Source: JBKHYG01 sp046565595
GTDB taxonomy: Bacteria > Actinomycetota > AC-67
Length of the DNA: 26,196 bases
Direction: 5' to 3'
Assembly (NCBI GenBank): GCA_046565595.1
Contig: JBKHYG010000027.1
Coordinates: 1-26,196, forward strand
In this document: in pieces, positions 1 through 6,898 of the stretch
Numbering within the stretch: position 1 is the first letter of the stretch
Layout: the number at the start of each line of letters is the position of its first letter
Notes under the pieces: model-generated
Databases searched by the model: none
What the model was told of the DNA's origin: nothing
What the model saw: the letters and a program-made list of their open reading frames with translations, nothing else
Translations under genes and position numbers: made by a program

Positions 1-393
1 CTGACGCGCGACTTCCGAGGCTTGCGTGTCTGGCTGCCGCTGAGGGTCCACGGTCAGGAAGCGTTCCGCGAGACCCTCGAGGAGAAGTTGGAGTTGGCGC
101 GGGTCTTGACCGACGGGATCCGCGGCATCGAGGGACTCGAGATCGTGTACGAACCCCAGTTGACCGTCGTACCGTTCGCCGTGGTAGGCGTGGCCGACCC
201 CAACGCCGCCAGCAAGGCGCTGTTGGACGAGATCAACTCGAGCCGCAGGGTCTTCATGTCCAGCACCAAGGTAGATGGACGGTTCATCATCAGGCCCTGC
301 ATCCTCAGTCACCGCACCCACAGGGATCGCATCGACGAGGCGATCGGGATCATCGGCGAAGCGACCGCCAAGGTGCGCGCGCGGTTCGCCTAG
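1..393 (+). CDS. PLP-dependent group II decarboxylase, C-terminal part (5' end outside window)
   Basis: The frame is open from base 1, so this is the last 130 codons of a gene that begins upstream. The visible part starts with LTRDFRGLRVWLPLRVHG, which matches the small C-terminal domain of pyridoxal-phosphate decarboxylases of the aromatic-L-amino-acid/glutamate group. In that family, (S/T)RxFRxLrvWlpLrvhG follows the PLP-lysine domain, and a late VDGRFIIRPCILSHRT strand follows it. The PLP lysine lies outside the window, so substrate (aromatic amino acid, glutamate, diaminobutyrate or other) cannot be judged. The gene ends in VRARFA-stop, and this segment with its stop is tandemly duplicated immediately downstream. 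Family call is fairly secure; substrate is unknown. Confidence 0.8.
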   Translation: MTRDFRGLRVWLPLRVHGQEAFRETLEEKLELARVLTDGIRGIEGLEIVYEPQLTVVPFAVVGVADPNAASKALLDEINSSRRVFMSSTKVDGRFIIRPCILSHRTHRDRIDEAIGIIGEATAKVRARFA

Positions 394-444
394 GTGCGCG
401 CGCGGCTCGCCTAGGTGCGCGCGCGGTTCGCCTAGGTGCGCGCG
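371..444 (+). repeat. 21-bp tandem repeat, about 3.5 copies, spanning the decarboxylase stop codon
   Basis: The unit AGGTGCGCGCGCGGTTCGCCT occupies 371-391, 392-412 (one change, T to C) and 413-433, with a partial fourth copy at 434-444. The unit is seven codons long, so each copy repeats VRAR(F/L)A plus a TAG stop in the same frame. The alternating GC run can adopt unusual helical forms. The array ends just before the likely ndk -10 element. Confidence 0.9.
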
Positions 445-453
445 CCGGCACTA

Positions 454-459
454 GGCTCG
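454..459 (+). promoter_or_regulatory. Putative -10 element for ndk
   Basis: A TAGGCT hexamer follows the repeat array and precedes the ndk start by about 30 bases. It fits the TAnnnT pattern seen before rplU, rpmA, mreB and nadD in this window. No convincing -35 hexamer is visible because the repeat array occupies that position. Confidence 0.3.
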
Positions 460-487
460 CGGCGTTTCAAGCCCCAGAAGGAGTCAG

Positions 488-895
488 ATGTCCCAGCGTA
501 CGCTCGTGTTGGTCAAGCCCGATGGTGTCCGTCGCAAGTTGGCGGGAGAGATCATCCGCCGCTTCGAGGCACGCAACCTCGACATCGTCGCATTGAAGGT
601 CGTGACGGTCGACGAGGACCTGGCCAAGGCTCACTACGCCGAACATGTCGAGAAGCCGTTCTTCCCCGAACTCTACGAGTTCATCACCAGCGGTCCTGTG
701 GTCGCGATGGTCCTCGAGGGCCCCGATTGCATCGAAGCTGCGCGTACGACCATGGGTGTGACCAACCCCGTGAAGGCTTCGCCGGGAACGATCCGCGGGG
801 ATCTCGGGATCCTCACCACCGAGAACCTCGTCCACGGCAGCGATTCCCCCGAGAGCGCCGAGCGCGAGATCAAGCTCTGGTTCGGCGACCTCTAG
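488..895 (+). CDS. ndk: Nucleoside diphosphate kinase
   Basis: This 135-residue protein has the normal length and full sequence of nucleoside diphosphate kinase, the cytosolic enzyme that transfers the gamma phosphate from ATP to other NDPs through a phosphohistidine. The N-terminal RTLVLVKPDGV, the GPVVAMVLEG strand, the VTNPVKASPGTIRGDLG segment and the active-site NLVHGSDSPESAEREI are all present; the catalytic histidine is H116. The ATG at 488 is preceded by a strong AGAAGGAG Shine-Dalgarno (477-484). The gene appears monocistronic, with a repeat array upstream and a hairpin terminator downstream at 912-937. Confidence 0.98.
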   Translation: MSQRTLVLVKPDGVRRKLAGEIIRRFEARNLDIVALKVVTVDEDLAKAHYAEHVEKPFFPELYEFITSGPVVAMVLEGPDCIEAARTTMGVTNPVKASPGTIRGDLGILTTENLVHGSDSPESAEREIKLWFGDL

Positions 896-911
896 TCGTC
901 CCGATCCCGCT

Positions 912-937
912 AGAGCCGCGTCCCAGGGCGCGGCTCT
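912..937 (+). terminator. Hairpin terminator after ndk
   Basis: A perfect 9-bp inverted repeat AGAGCCGCG / CGCGGCTCT with an 8-base loop lies 16 bases after the ndk stop. The trailing T-run is weak (TTCGTAT), as is common in high-GC genomes. Confidence 0.75.
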
Positions 938-1017
938 TCGTATCCCTCGAACTGCTCGAGTCTCGCGAGTCGCGCGGCGTCCCCGCAGGGTAGCGATCGG
1001 CTCTGTACGGTGGGACG

Positions 1018-1671
1018 ATGCCCGCGTCCGATCTGCCTCGCGAGCGTCTGAACGCCCGGGGTCCCCACGCCCTGTCCGACACCGAAGTGCTGGCCTTGAT
1101 CCTAGGAACCGGTGGAGCCGACGGCGTCGGCGCACTTGCCAAGCGGGTCTTGGAGCAGGTTGGGGGAGCGGCAGGGTTGGCTCGTGCCGACGCTGCCAGG
1201 CTGGCGCAGATCCGGGGCATCGGGCCGGCGAAGGCCGCTGAACTCGTGGCCGCGCTGGAGCTCGGCCGCAGGGCCAACCGAGCTATCGCCATGGAACGAC
1301 CCCAGATCCTGACTCCCGAGGATGCGGCGGCCCTCCTCGGGCCGAGGCTCGCGCATCTCGACCACGAAGAGTCCGTCGCGCTGCTGTTGGATCGCAAGCA
1401 TCGGGTCGTATCCGAGGAGATGGTGGGTCGTGGCGGGATCGCACACTCGCCCATGGAGGCGCGGGAGGTCTACAAGGCGGCGATGCGGCGGCCGGGGGTC
1501 GCTGCCGTGCTGGTGGCCCACAACCATCCCAGCGGAGACCCCTCGCCCAGCCCCCAGGATGTCGCCGTGACCAGGCGCCTCGCACGGGCGGGGGAAGTAC
1601 TCGGTATCGAGTTCGTCGACCACCTTGTGATCGGCGGGGAAGGCTTCACAAGCCTGGCGATCCACCTGTAG
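1018..1671 (+). CDS. radC: RadC/YsxA family JAB/MPN+ domain protein
   Basis: The 217-residue protein has an N-terminal helix-hairpin-helix region (about residues 1-80, with IRGIGPAKAAEL) and a C-terminal JAB1/MPN metalloprotease-like domain (about 98-217). The zinc-binding JAMM signature HNHPSGDPSPSPQD has H168, H170 and D181. Despite the historical name radC, a role in DNA repair is not established for this family and the biochemical activity is unknown. The ATG at 1018 lacks a clear Shine-Dalgarno; a TACGGT about 10 bases upstream could be a -10 box giving a nearly leaderless message. Length and motifs are normal for the family. Confidence 0.95.
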   Translation: MPASDLPRERLNARGPHALSDTEVLALILGTGGADGVGALAKRVLEQVGGAAGLARADAARLAQIRGIGPAKAAELVAALELGRRANRAIAMERPQILTPEDAAALLGPRLAHLDHEESVALLLDRKHRVVSEEMVGRGGIAHSPMEAREVYKAAMRRPGVAAVLVAHNHPSGDPSPSPQDVAVTRRLARAGEVLGIEFVDHLVIGGEGFTSLAIHL

Positions 1672-1675
1672 TTAG

Positions 1676-1691
1676 GGTATGCTGGCATACC
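1676..1691 (+). promoter_or_regulatory. Palindromic operator abutting the vapB-like antitoxin start
   Basis: GGTATGC-TG-GCATACC is a perfect 7-bp inverted repeat with a 2-base spacer, ending exactly one base before the ATG at 1692. It overlaps TA-rich hexamers (TAGGGT at 1673, TATGCT at 1678) that could be the -10 element. Ribbon-helix-helix antitoxins typically bind such palindromes over their own promoter, so this is probably the autoregulatory operator and the message is probably leaderless. Confidence 0.7.
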
Positions 1692-1958
1692 ATGAAGCGT
1701 ACGACGGTGAAGTTGCCGGACGCCCTCGACGCCCAGTTGCGAGCCGAGGCGGAACGCCGAAACACGACCGTCTCGGCGTTGACCCGCCAAGCCGTCGACG
1801 CGTTTCTCAACGGCGGCCCCCGAGACGCTCGATTCCCCTTCATCGGCATGTTCCGGATGGGCGGGAACATGGCGTCCAGGGTGGACGAGATCCTCGAGAA
1901 CGAGGTCATCCCGGCTCTGGTAGAGGAGCACGAGTCCTACTCGACACCGGACCGCTGA
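1692..1958 (+). CDS. Ribbon-helix-helix antitoxin (VapB/CopG-like)
   Basis: This 88-residue protein opens with MKRTTVKLPDALDAQLRAEAERRNTTVS, a classic ribbon-helix-helix fold: a beta strand of alternating residues, then two helices carrying the LTRQAVDAFL segment. The C-terminal half (about residues 45-88) is the expected toxin-binding tail. It starts right after a palindrome, and its end overlaps the PIN-domain toxin frame, the normal antitoxin-first order. It should dimerise, bind the palindrome and neutralise the PIN RNase. The family is clear by pattern; the specific subfamily is not. Confidence 0.88.
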   Translation: MKRTTVKLPDALDAQLRAEAERRNTTVSALTRQAVDAFLNGGPRDARFPFIGMFRMGGNMASRVDEILENEVIPALVEEHESYSTPDR

Positions 1959-2341
1959 TCGCGGCGGTCGACGCGGAGGAGCCTCGCCATGAGGAGGTCT
2001 CGAGGTTCTTGGCTGCTCTCCGTGGGCCGATCTTCCTGCCGGACCTGGTGCTGACCGAGGCTGCGCAACTCGTCGTCAGCCGCATCGGCTCTATCGCCGA
2101 AGCTCACTTCATCCGCGGGATAGCGGCCTCTGGGGTCGTGGTCATCCACACAGAGCACGAAGACCTGGTGAGGATCGCCGAACTGCTCGAGATCTACTCT
2201 GACCAGCGGCTTGGGACCGTTGACGCCGCGGTGGTCGCCCTAGCTGAGAGGCTCGGGGTCACGACCATCGCGACGCTCGATCACCGCCATTTCGCGCCGA
2301 TACGGCCACGCCACGCGCCACGGTTCGAACTCGTCCCTTGA
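1934..2341 (+). CDS. PIN-domain toxin (VapC-like) with apparent non-canonical GTC start
   Basis: The reading frame encodes a complete PIN-domain ribonuclease of about 135 residues: VLLDTGPLIAAVD at the N terminus, and the metal-binding acidic set D4, E42 (LTEAAQ), D97 (TVDAAVVALAE) and D116 (TLDHRHF). VapC toxins of this type cleave tRNA or other structured RNA. The PIN domain starts at codon 1934, but no ATG, GTG or TTG occurs in frame near it. The codon with correct spacing after an AGAGGAG Shine-Dalgarno (1922-1928) is GTC. Either GTC is used, a GTG start has been mutated, or the toxin is made by frameshifting from the overlapping antitoxin gene. Function call is firm; start is uncertain. 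Confidence 0.8.
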   Translation, partial: VLLDTGPLIAAVDAEEPRHEEVSRFLAALRGPIFLPDLVLTEAAQLVVSRIGSIAEAHFIRGIAASGVVVIHTEHEDLVRIAELLEIYSDQRLGTVDAAVVALAERLGVTTIATLDHRHFAPIRPRHAPRFELVP

Positions 2342-2377
2342 CCTGCGGAAATGCATGGCCGGTATCCATCGGGGGAC

Positions 2378-2406
2378 TCGTCAGCGGCGGTCCGACCCGC
2401 TAGCAT
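2378..2406 (+). promoter_or_regulatory. Putative promoter of the mreB operon
   Basis: TCGTCA (2378-2383), 17 bases, then TAGCAT (2401-2406) is a plausible sigma-70-type promoter about 57 bases before the mreB ATG. It lies in the 121-bp gap between the PIN toxin and mreB, in which I see nothing else. Confidence 0.4.
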
Positions 2407-2462
2407 GCGGCTAAGTCCCTTCGGCCCCGTGCGTGGGCGGGGGCACCCGGGAAAACTCCCCG

Positions 2463-3500
2463 ATGGCAGAAAGCATCTTCCAGTTCCTCGGCCGCGATAT
2501 CGCGGTGGACCTCGGAACCGCCAATACCTTGGTGTATCTCCGCGGTCGAGGCGTCGTGCTCGACGAACCTAGCGTCGTCGCGGTCAATGCCCGCAACGGC
2601 GCGATCCTGGCCGTCGGCTCGGACGCCAAGAGGATGATCGGCCGAACACCGCCACACATCGAAGCGATCAGGCCGCTCAAAGATGGGGTCATCGCCGACT
2701 TCGATGTCTGCGAGAAGATGCTGCGCTACTTCATCGAGAAGGTCCATCCCCGCCGTGCGTTCGCGAAGCCGCGGGTGGTCGTCTGCGTTCCCAGCGGGAT
2801 CACCAGCGTCGAGCAGCGAGCGGTCGAGGAAGCGACCTATGCCGCGGGAGGCCGTGCCGCCTACATCATCGAGGAGACCATGACTGATGCGATCGGCTCG
2901 GGGCTGCCGATCCATGAGCCGACCGGATGCCTGGTCGTCGACATCGGAGGCGGAACCACGGAAGTGGCTGTCATCTCGATGGGTGGTGTCGTGACGAGCC
3001 GCTCGATCAGGGTCGCGGGAGACGAGATGGACGACGCGATCGTCCAGTTCATCAAGAAGGAGTACTCGCTGCTGCTGGGCGAACGCACCGCCGAGCAGGT
3101 GAAGATCACGATCGGGTCGGCTCACCCCAGCGCCGACGAACCTGACGCCGAGATCCGCGGACGCGACATGGTCAGTGGCCTGCCCAAGACGATCCTCGTC
3201 CAGGCTGCCGAGATCCGTCGTGCGATCGAGGAGCCGGTCAACCAGATCGTGGACGCCGTGAAAGATACGCTCGACAAGACACCGCCCGAACTCGCGGCCG
3301 ATGTCGTCGAGCGGGGCATCGTGCTCACCGGAGGCGGAGCTCTGCTCAAGGGCCTCGATGAGCGGTTGAAGCAAGAGACCGACATGCCGGTCCATGTGGC
3401 CGAGCAGCCTCTCCACAGCGTCGCCATCGGCGCTGGGCGTTGCCTGGAAGAATTCCAAACGCTTCGACGGGTCTTGATCTCGTCGACGCGTCACAACTGA
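2463..3500 (+). CDS. mreB: Rod-shape determining protein MreB (actin homologue)
   Basis: A 345-residue MreB of normal length. Bacterial actin motifs are present: phosphate-1 loop DLGTANT (from D16), VVCVPSGIT, phosphate-2 VVDIGGGTTEVAVIS, and the late adenosine motif GIVLTGGGALLKGL. MreB polymerises at the inner membrane and positions the elongation machinery of peptidoglycan synthesis. ATG 2463 gives MAESIFQFLGRDIAVDLG, the standard short N terminus; the frame is open further upstream but that extension is not conserved-looking. It heads an operon with mreC, mreD, mrdA and rodA. Its presence implies an elongating cell with lateral wall growth. Confidence 0.97.
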   Translation: MAESIFQFLGRDIAVDLGTANTLVYLRGRGVVLDEPSVVAVNARNGAILAVGSDAKRMIGRTPPHIEAIRPLKDGVIADFDVCEKMLRYFIEKVHPRRAFAKPRVVVCVPSGITSVEQRAVEEATYAAGGRAAYIIEETMTDAIGSGLPIHEPTGCLVVDIGGGTTEVAVISMGGVVTSRSIRVAGDEMDDAIVQFIKKEYSLLLGERTAEQVKITIGSAHPSADEPDAEIRGRDMVSGLPKTILVQAAEIRRAIEEPVNQIVDAVKDTLDKTPPELAADVVERGIVLTGGGALLKGLDERLKQETDMPVHVAEQPLHSVAIGAGRCLEEFQTLRRVLISSTRHN

Positions 3501-3517
3501 CAGATATGAGGAGGCAT

Positions 3518-3631
3518 ATGGACCGCTCGCCGCGCCGCAACAGTGCGCGATGGTCCTCGCCATGCTCCGTATGTTCGATAGCGCGCGGCGGCTTCGGCTG
3601 CTGCTGGTCGCCCTTACAGTCGCCTCGATAG
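3518..3631 (+). other. 37-codon ORF with the strong Shine-Dalgarno, overlapping the mreC start
   Basis: GAGGAGG (3508-3514) sits 3-4 bases before ATG 3518, the best ribosome-binding site between mreB and mreC. That frame runs only 37 codons, is arginine/serine/cysteine rich, and stops inside mreC. It may be a translationally coupled leader peptide, a site of programmed frameshift into mreC, or the sign of a base error near the true mreC start. No homology is recognised. Confidence 0.3.
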
Positions 3632-4410
3632 GCCTCATAACCCTCGACGCCAGGAACCCCAACGGGGGTCCCCTGGATGCGGTGGGCGGCGTGACCCGAG
3701 TGGTGCTCGGACCGGTCCAGCGTGCCCTGGGCGCTGTAGCTAGACCGATCGGCGCGTTCTTCAGCGGGTTGACTCAGGGCGGCGCATTGCGCGACCGTAT
3801 CGAGCGCCTCGAGCTCGAGAACGCCGAGTTGAGAGCCTTGAAGGAACAGTTCGACGACATCCTGCGCGAGAACGAAGAGCTCCGGAGAGAAGCCGGGGTG
3901 CCGAGCAGGCTTGGACTCACGACCACGGTCGCGAGCGTCGTCGGGGTTGGGCCATCCAACTTCGAACGGGTCGTCATCATCGACAAGGGATCCCGTGACG
4001 GCATCAGGGTCAACCAGCCTGTCCTTGGCAACGGAGGCCTCGCCGGCCGCGTCGTCCGCGTCGGCCCCACCACGGCTGATGTCCTGCTGCTGATCGACCG
4101 GCAGAGCGCGGTCGCGGCCAGGCTCTCGACCAACGGCGAACTGGGAACCGTCAACGGCAAGGGCGGAGGAACCCTCGAGTTCGAACTGCTCGATCCGCGA
4201 GCGCGTGTCGCCGAAGGCGATCGTGTGGTTACCAGCGGCTACTCAGGTGGCCTGTTCCCAGCTGGGGTACCGCTGGGGACGGTCATCGGAGCGCCGCTAG
4301 CGGGCTCGAACCTGACCAGGAAGGTCGTCGTGCGACCGGCGGTTGACTTCTCGAGGATCTCGTTCGTCTTCATCGTCACCGGGCGCGGCCGTCAGGGAGG
4401 CTCTTCGTGA
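3550..4410 (+). CDS. mreC: Rod-shape determining protein MreC
   Basis: The 286-residue protein has one N-terminal membrane segment (about residues 15-33, LRLLLVALTVASIGLITLD), a coiled coil (about 80-113, rich in E/L/R heptads) and the extracytoplasmic MreC beta-barrel region with VVGVGPSNFERVVIIDKGSRDGI, NGGLAGRVV and VTSGYSGGLFPAGVPLGTV. It links MreB to PBP2 and RodA. The start is uncertain: ATG 3550 is the first in-frame ATG and 3562 is another, but neither has a ribosome-binding site. The strong AGGAGG upstream instead serves ATG 3518 in another frame. The end overlaps mreD (GTGA). Confidence 0.93.
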   Translation: MVLAMLRMFDSARRLRLLLVALTVASIGLITLDARNPNGGPLDAVGGVTRVVLGPVQRALGAVARPIGAFFSGLTQGGALRDRIERLELENAELRALKEQFDDILRENEELRREAGVPSRLGLTTTVASVVGVGPSNFERVVIIDKGSRDGIRVNQPVLGNGGLAGRVVRVGPTTADVLLLIDRQSAVAARLSTNGELGTVNGKGGGTLEFELLDPRARVAEGDRVVTSGYSGGLFPAGVPLGTVIGAPLAGSNLTRKVVVRPAVDFSRISFVFIVTGRGRQGGSS

Positions 4411-4928
4411 CGCTTCGCCGGGTCGGGATCATCGCTGGGGCGCTGTTCATCGGGCTCGCGCTCCAGACCGCATTCCTCGGCCGCTTCGCGATCCTTGGCG
4501 CGAAGCCCGAGGTGCTGCTGTTGATCGTGGTGGCCGTCGCCATGACCGAAGGTCCCACCGTTGGACTTGTGACGGGGTTCGCTGCGGGACTCATGACAGA
4601 TTCCCTGACCGATCTTCCAGACGGGCTGACCGCTTTCGTCTTCATGGCTGCTGGTCTGGCGGTCGGGACCATCCGGCCGATGTTCCAACGCCCTAGCGCT
4701 TGGTTGCCCGCTGCGATGGTGGGGGCTACCACGGCCCTTGCTCTCGCGCTGGCTGCGTTGCTAGGCGCGCTGCTAGGCGTGTTCGCGGGCACCTTCCTGC
4801 GGACCCTGGTGAGGATCATCCTCGCCGCGGTCTACGGGATGGTGCTCACGCCCTTCCTGTATCCGCTGCTCACCCGAGCGATGGTTCGCCAGCGTCAGGT
4901 GTTGGGATCGGTGGTGGTCAGACGATGA
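4407..4928 (+). CDS. mreD: Rod-shape determining protein MreD
   Basis: A 173-residue, highly hydrophobic protein with about five or six membrane segments, the usual size and character of MreD. It contains GAKPEVLLLIVVAVAMTEGP and GLVTGFAAGLMTDSL, which match the conserved PdLlli... and G...GflaGllqDl pattern of the family. It completes the MreBCD scaffold that organises wall elongation. The GTG start at 4407 shares GTGA with the mreC stop and is preceded by AGGGAGG (4394-4400). The stop overlaps the next gene as ATGA, so translational coupling is likely on both sides. Confidence 0.92.
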   Translation: MTLRRVGIIAGALFIGLALQTAFLGRFAILGAKPEVLLLIVVAVAMTEGPTVGLVTGFAAGLMTDSLTDLPDGLTAFVFMAAGLAVGTIRPMFQRPSAWLPAAMVGATTALALALAALLGALLGVFAGTFLRTLVRIILAAVYGMVLTPFLYPLLTRAMVRQRQVLGSVVVRR

Positions 4929-6898
4929 CGACCGTTACAGACCGGGTGCGCAGCCGTCTCGCGATCGTGGCCGTGGTGGTCTTCGCGCTGCTGGCCACCC
5001 TTCTCGTTCGCCTCTGGTACCTGCAGGTCCTCGCCGGAGAGGGTTTCTCGCAGCGTGCGCTGCACAACGCCGTGCGGATCGTCGTTGATGAGGCCCCACG
5101 GGGACGGATCTTCGATCGTGACGGCAAGATCCTGGTCCGCAACCGCACAGCGCTTGCTGTTGGCGTCCGTCGCCGTGACCTGCCTTCCGGCGAACAGGGG
5201 ACGGCGGTCAAGGAGCGGCTCGCGAAGGTGCTCGGGATCAGGTTGCCTGTGCTCGAGCAACGCCTGCAGGACAAGCGATCCAGCCCCTTCGAACCCGTCG
5301 TCGTAGCGCGAGATGTGCCGCCTCGCGTCGTGTTCGCGATCAGGGAACGCGCGCAAGACTTCCCCGGGATCGAGTCCATGACGCTGCCGGTCCGCGAGTA
5401 TCCAGCCGGGTCGCTTGCGGCGCAGGTGATCGGCTACCTGTCCGAGATCAACCCAGATGAGCTAGAGGAGCGAACCGGCTACCTGCCAGGAGATCGCGTT
5501 GGGCGAACGGGCCTCGAGCGTCGGTACGAGGATCGGCTGCGCGGACAACCCGGACGACGGAAGCTCGAGGTGGACGCGAGCGGATCGGTTCTGCGAGTGC
5601 TGGGACAGGCGGAACCGGTTCCTGGGTCCGACCTGACCCTGACGATCGATCGCGATGTCCAACGCGTCGCCGAACAGGCCCTCCAGGATGGGATGCGCCG
5701 AGCGCGGGCACAACGCTTCCGCGAGACAGGTGCGTTCTTCAAGGCTCCAGCAGGCGCTGCGGTGGTGCTCGATGCTCGGACCGGGGCGGTGATCGCCATG
5801 GCATCAGCTCCGACCTTCGACCTCGATCGATTCGTTGGCGGAGTGTCCCCAGACTATTTCGCGAAACTAAGCGACCCCGATTCGGCACAGCCGATGTTGA
5901 ACCGAACCACCCAATCGGCGTATCCGCCTGGATCGACCTTCAAGCCGATCGTAGTGAGTGCTGCCCTCACCGAAGGTACCGTCACGCGGTCGACCAGGTT
6001 GCCCTGCAAGACCGAGTTCCGCTTCGGTGATCGCACCTTCCGGAACTGGCGTCCTCGTGACGCTCAGATCGACCTGCGGCAGGCTCTGATCGAGTCCTGC
6101 GACACGCCCTTCTACGCGTTGGCGCGCGACTGGTGGCTCGACGAACTGAAGAAAGAGGAGGCGGGCCAGGCTCCTAAGGAGTTCATGGCCACCTACGCCC
6201 GTTACTTCGGTCTCGATGCAGAAACGGGTGTGGACCTGTCCGGCTTCGAAGAGGACGGCCGCATCCCGGACCGCCGGTGGCGGCTCGAGTTCTGGGAGGC
6301 CAACCGGGAGTCGTACTGTCGGACCGCGAGACGGACCGGCTCGGACCTCTACAAGGATCTGTGCGAGCGCGGTTACCGCTGGCGAGGTGGCGACAGCGTG
6401 AACCTGTCGATCGGTCAGGGAGATGTCCTCACCTCTCCGCTTCAGATGGCGGTGGTGTACGCGGCGGTGGCGAACGGCGGGAAGGTTATGAAGCCGTTCA
6501 TAGCCCGCTCGATCACATCACCTGACGGCGATGTCCTGGAACAGACCTCGCCAGAGGTCAGACGACGAGTACCAGTCTCCAAGCAGACCCTCGATTACAT
6601 CCGTGGTGCGCTGGTCGAGACGGCGCGAACCGGGACCGCCCAGTTCGCCTATCGAGGATGGCCGCACTCCAAGATCCCGATGGCGGCCAAGACGGGATCC
6701 GCTGAGATCGCCGGCAAGCAGCCCTTCAGTTGGTTCACCTCGTTCGCGCCTGCGAACGACCCGAAGTATGTGGTCGTGAGCGTCGTCGAGCAGGCGGGCT
6801 CCGGAGGCCAGGTGTCGGGGCCGATCGTGCGACGGATCATGGATGAGCTGTTCGATCAGCCGCCACTTCCGATCGTGTTCGGAACGAGGAGCGACTGA
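4925..6898 (+). CDS. mrdA: Penicillin-binding protein 2, peptidoglycan D,D-transpeptidase
   Basis: The 657-residue protein has a short cytosolic tail, one membrane anchor (about residues 11-31), a PBP dimerisation domain (PRGRIFDRDGKILVRN at about 58-73) and a C-terminal transpeptidase domain. Active-site motifs are the SxxK box in YPPGSTFKP, the second-box SCD in IESCDTPFYALARD, and the KTG box in AAKTGSAEI. It crosslinks peptidoglycan during elongation together with RodA. The ATG at 4925 overlaps the mreD stop (ATGA), and the stop overlaps the rodA start (TGATG). An insert between the SCD and KTG boxes (DWWLDELKKEE onward) resembles the one seen in many actinobacterial PBP2 proteins. Confidence 0.96.
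   Translation: MTTVTDRVRSRLAIVAVVVFALLATLLVRLWYLQVLAGEGFSQRALHNAVRIVVDEAPRGRIFDRDGKILVRNRTALAVGVRRRDLPSGEQGTAVKERLAKVLGIRLPVLEQRLQDKRSSPFEPVVVARDVPPRVVFAIRERAQDFPGIESMTLPVREYPAGSLAAQVIGYLSEINPDELEERTGYLPGDRVGRTGLERRYEDRLRGQPGRRKLEVDASGSVLRVLGQAEPVPGSDLTLTIDRDVQRVAEQALQDGMRRARAQRFRETGAFFKAPAGAAVVLDARTGAVIAMASAPTFDLDRFVGGVSPDYFAKLSDPDSAQPMLNRTTQSAYPPGSTFKPIVVSAALTEGTVTRSTRLPCKTEFRFGDRTFRNWRPRDAQIDLRQALIESCDTPFYALARDWWLDELKKEEAGQAPKEFMATYARYFGLDAETGVDLSGFEEDGRIPDRRWRLEFWEANRESYCRTARRTGSDLYKDLCERGYRWRGGDSVNLSIGQGDVLTSPLQMAVVYAAVANGGKVMKPFIARSITSPDGDVLEQTSPEVRRRVPVSKQTLDYIRGALVETARTGTAQFAYRGWPHSKIPMAAKTGSAEIAGKQPFSWFTSFAPANDPKYVVVSVVEQAGSGGQVSGPIVRRIMDELFDQPPLPIVFGTRSD

Noticed and set aside
371..444. 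Possible CRISPR array
   Set aside because: The units are directly contiguous with no spacers, so it is a simple tandem repeat.
436..993. 185-codon plus-strand frame over ndk, in frame with the decarboxylase repeats
   Set aside because: Only reachable by reading through three stop codons; it overlaps the certain ndk gene in another frame and looks like random Arg/Pro/Gly-rich translation.
467..1135. 222-codon minus-strand frame opposite ndk and radC
   Set aside because: Arginine-rich antisense shadow spanning two well-identified genes and a terminator.
1679..1933. Longer PIN-toxin start at the first in-frame ATG (1679)
   Set aside because: It would run through the palindrome and the whole antitoxin gene in another frame, with arginine/proline-rich translation and no homology; it cannot be the normal toxin start.
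2400..3662. 420-codon open frame on the minus strand opposite mreB
   Set aside because: It is a high-GC antisense shadow: the plus strand encodes an unmistakable MreB, and the reverse translation shows no recognisable domain and a composition rich in D, R, H and G typical of shadow frames.
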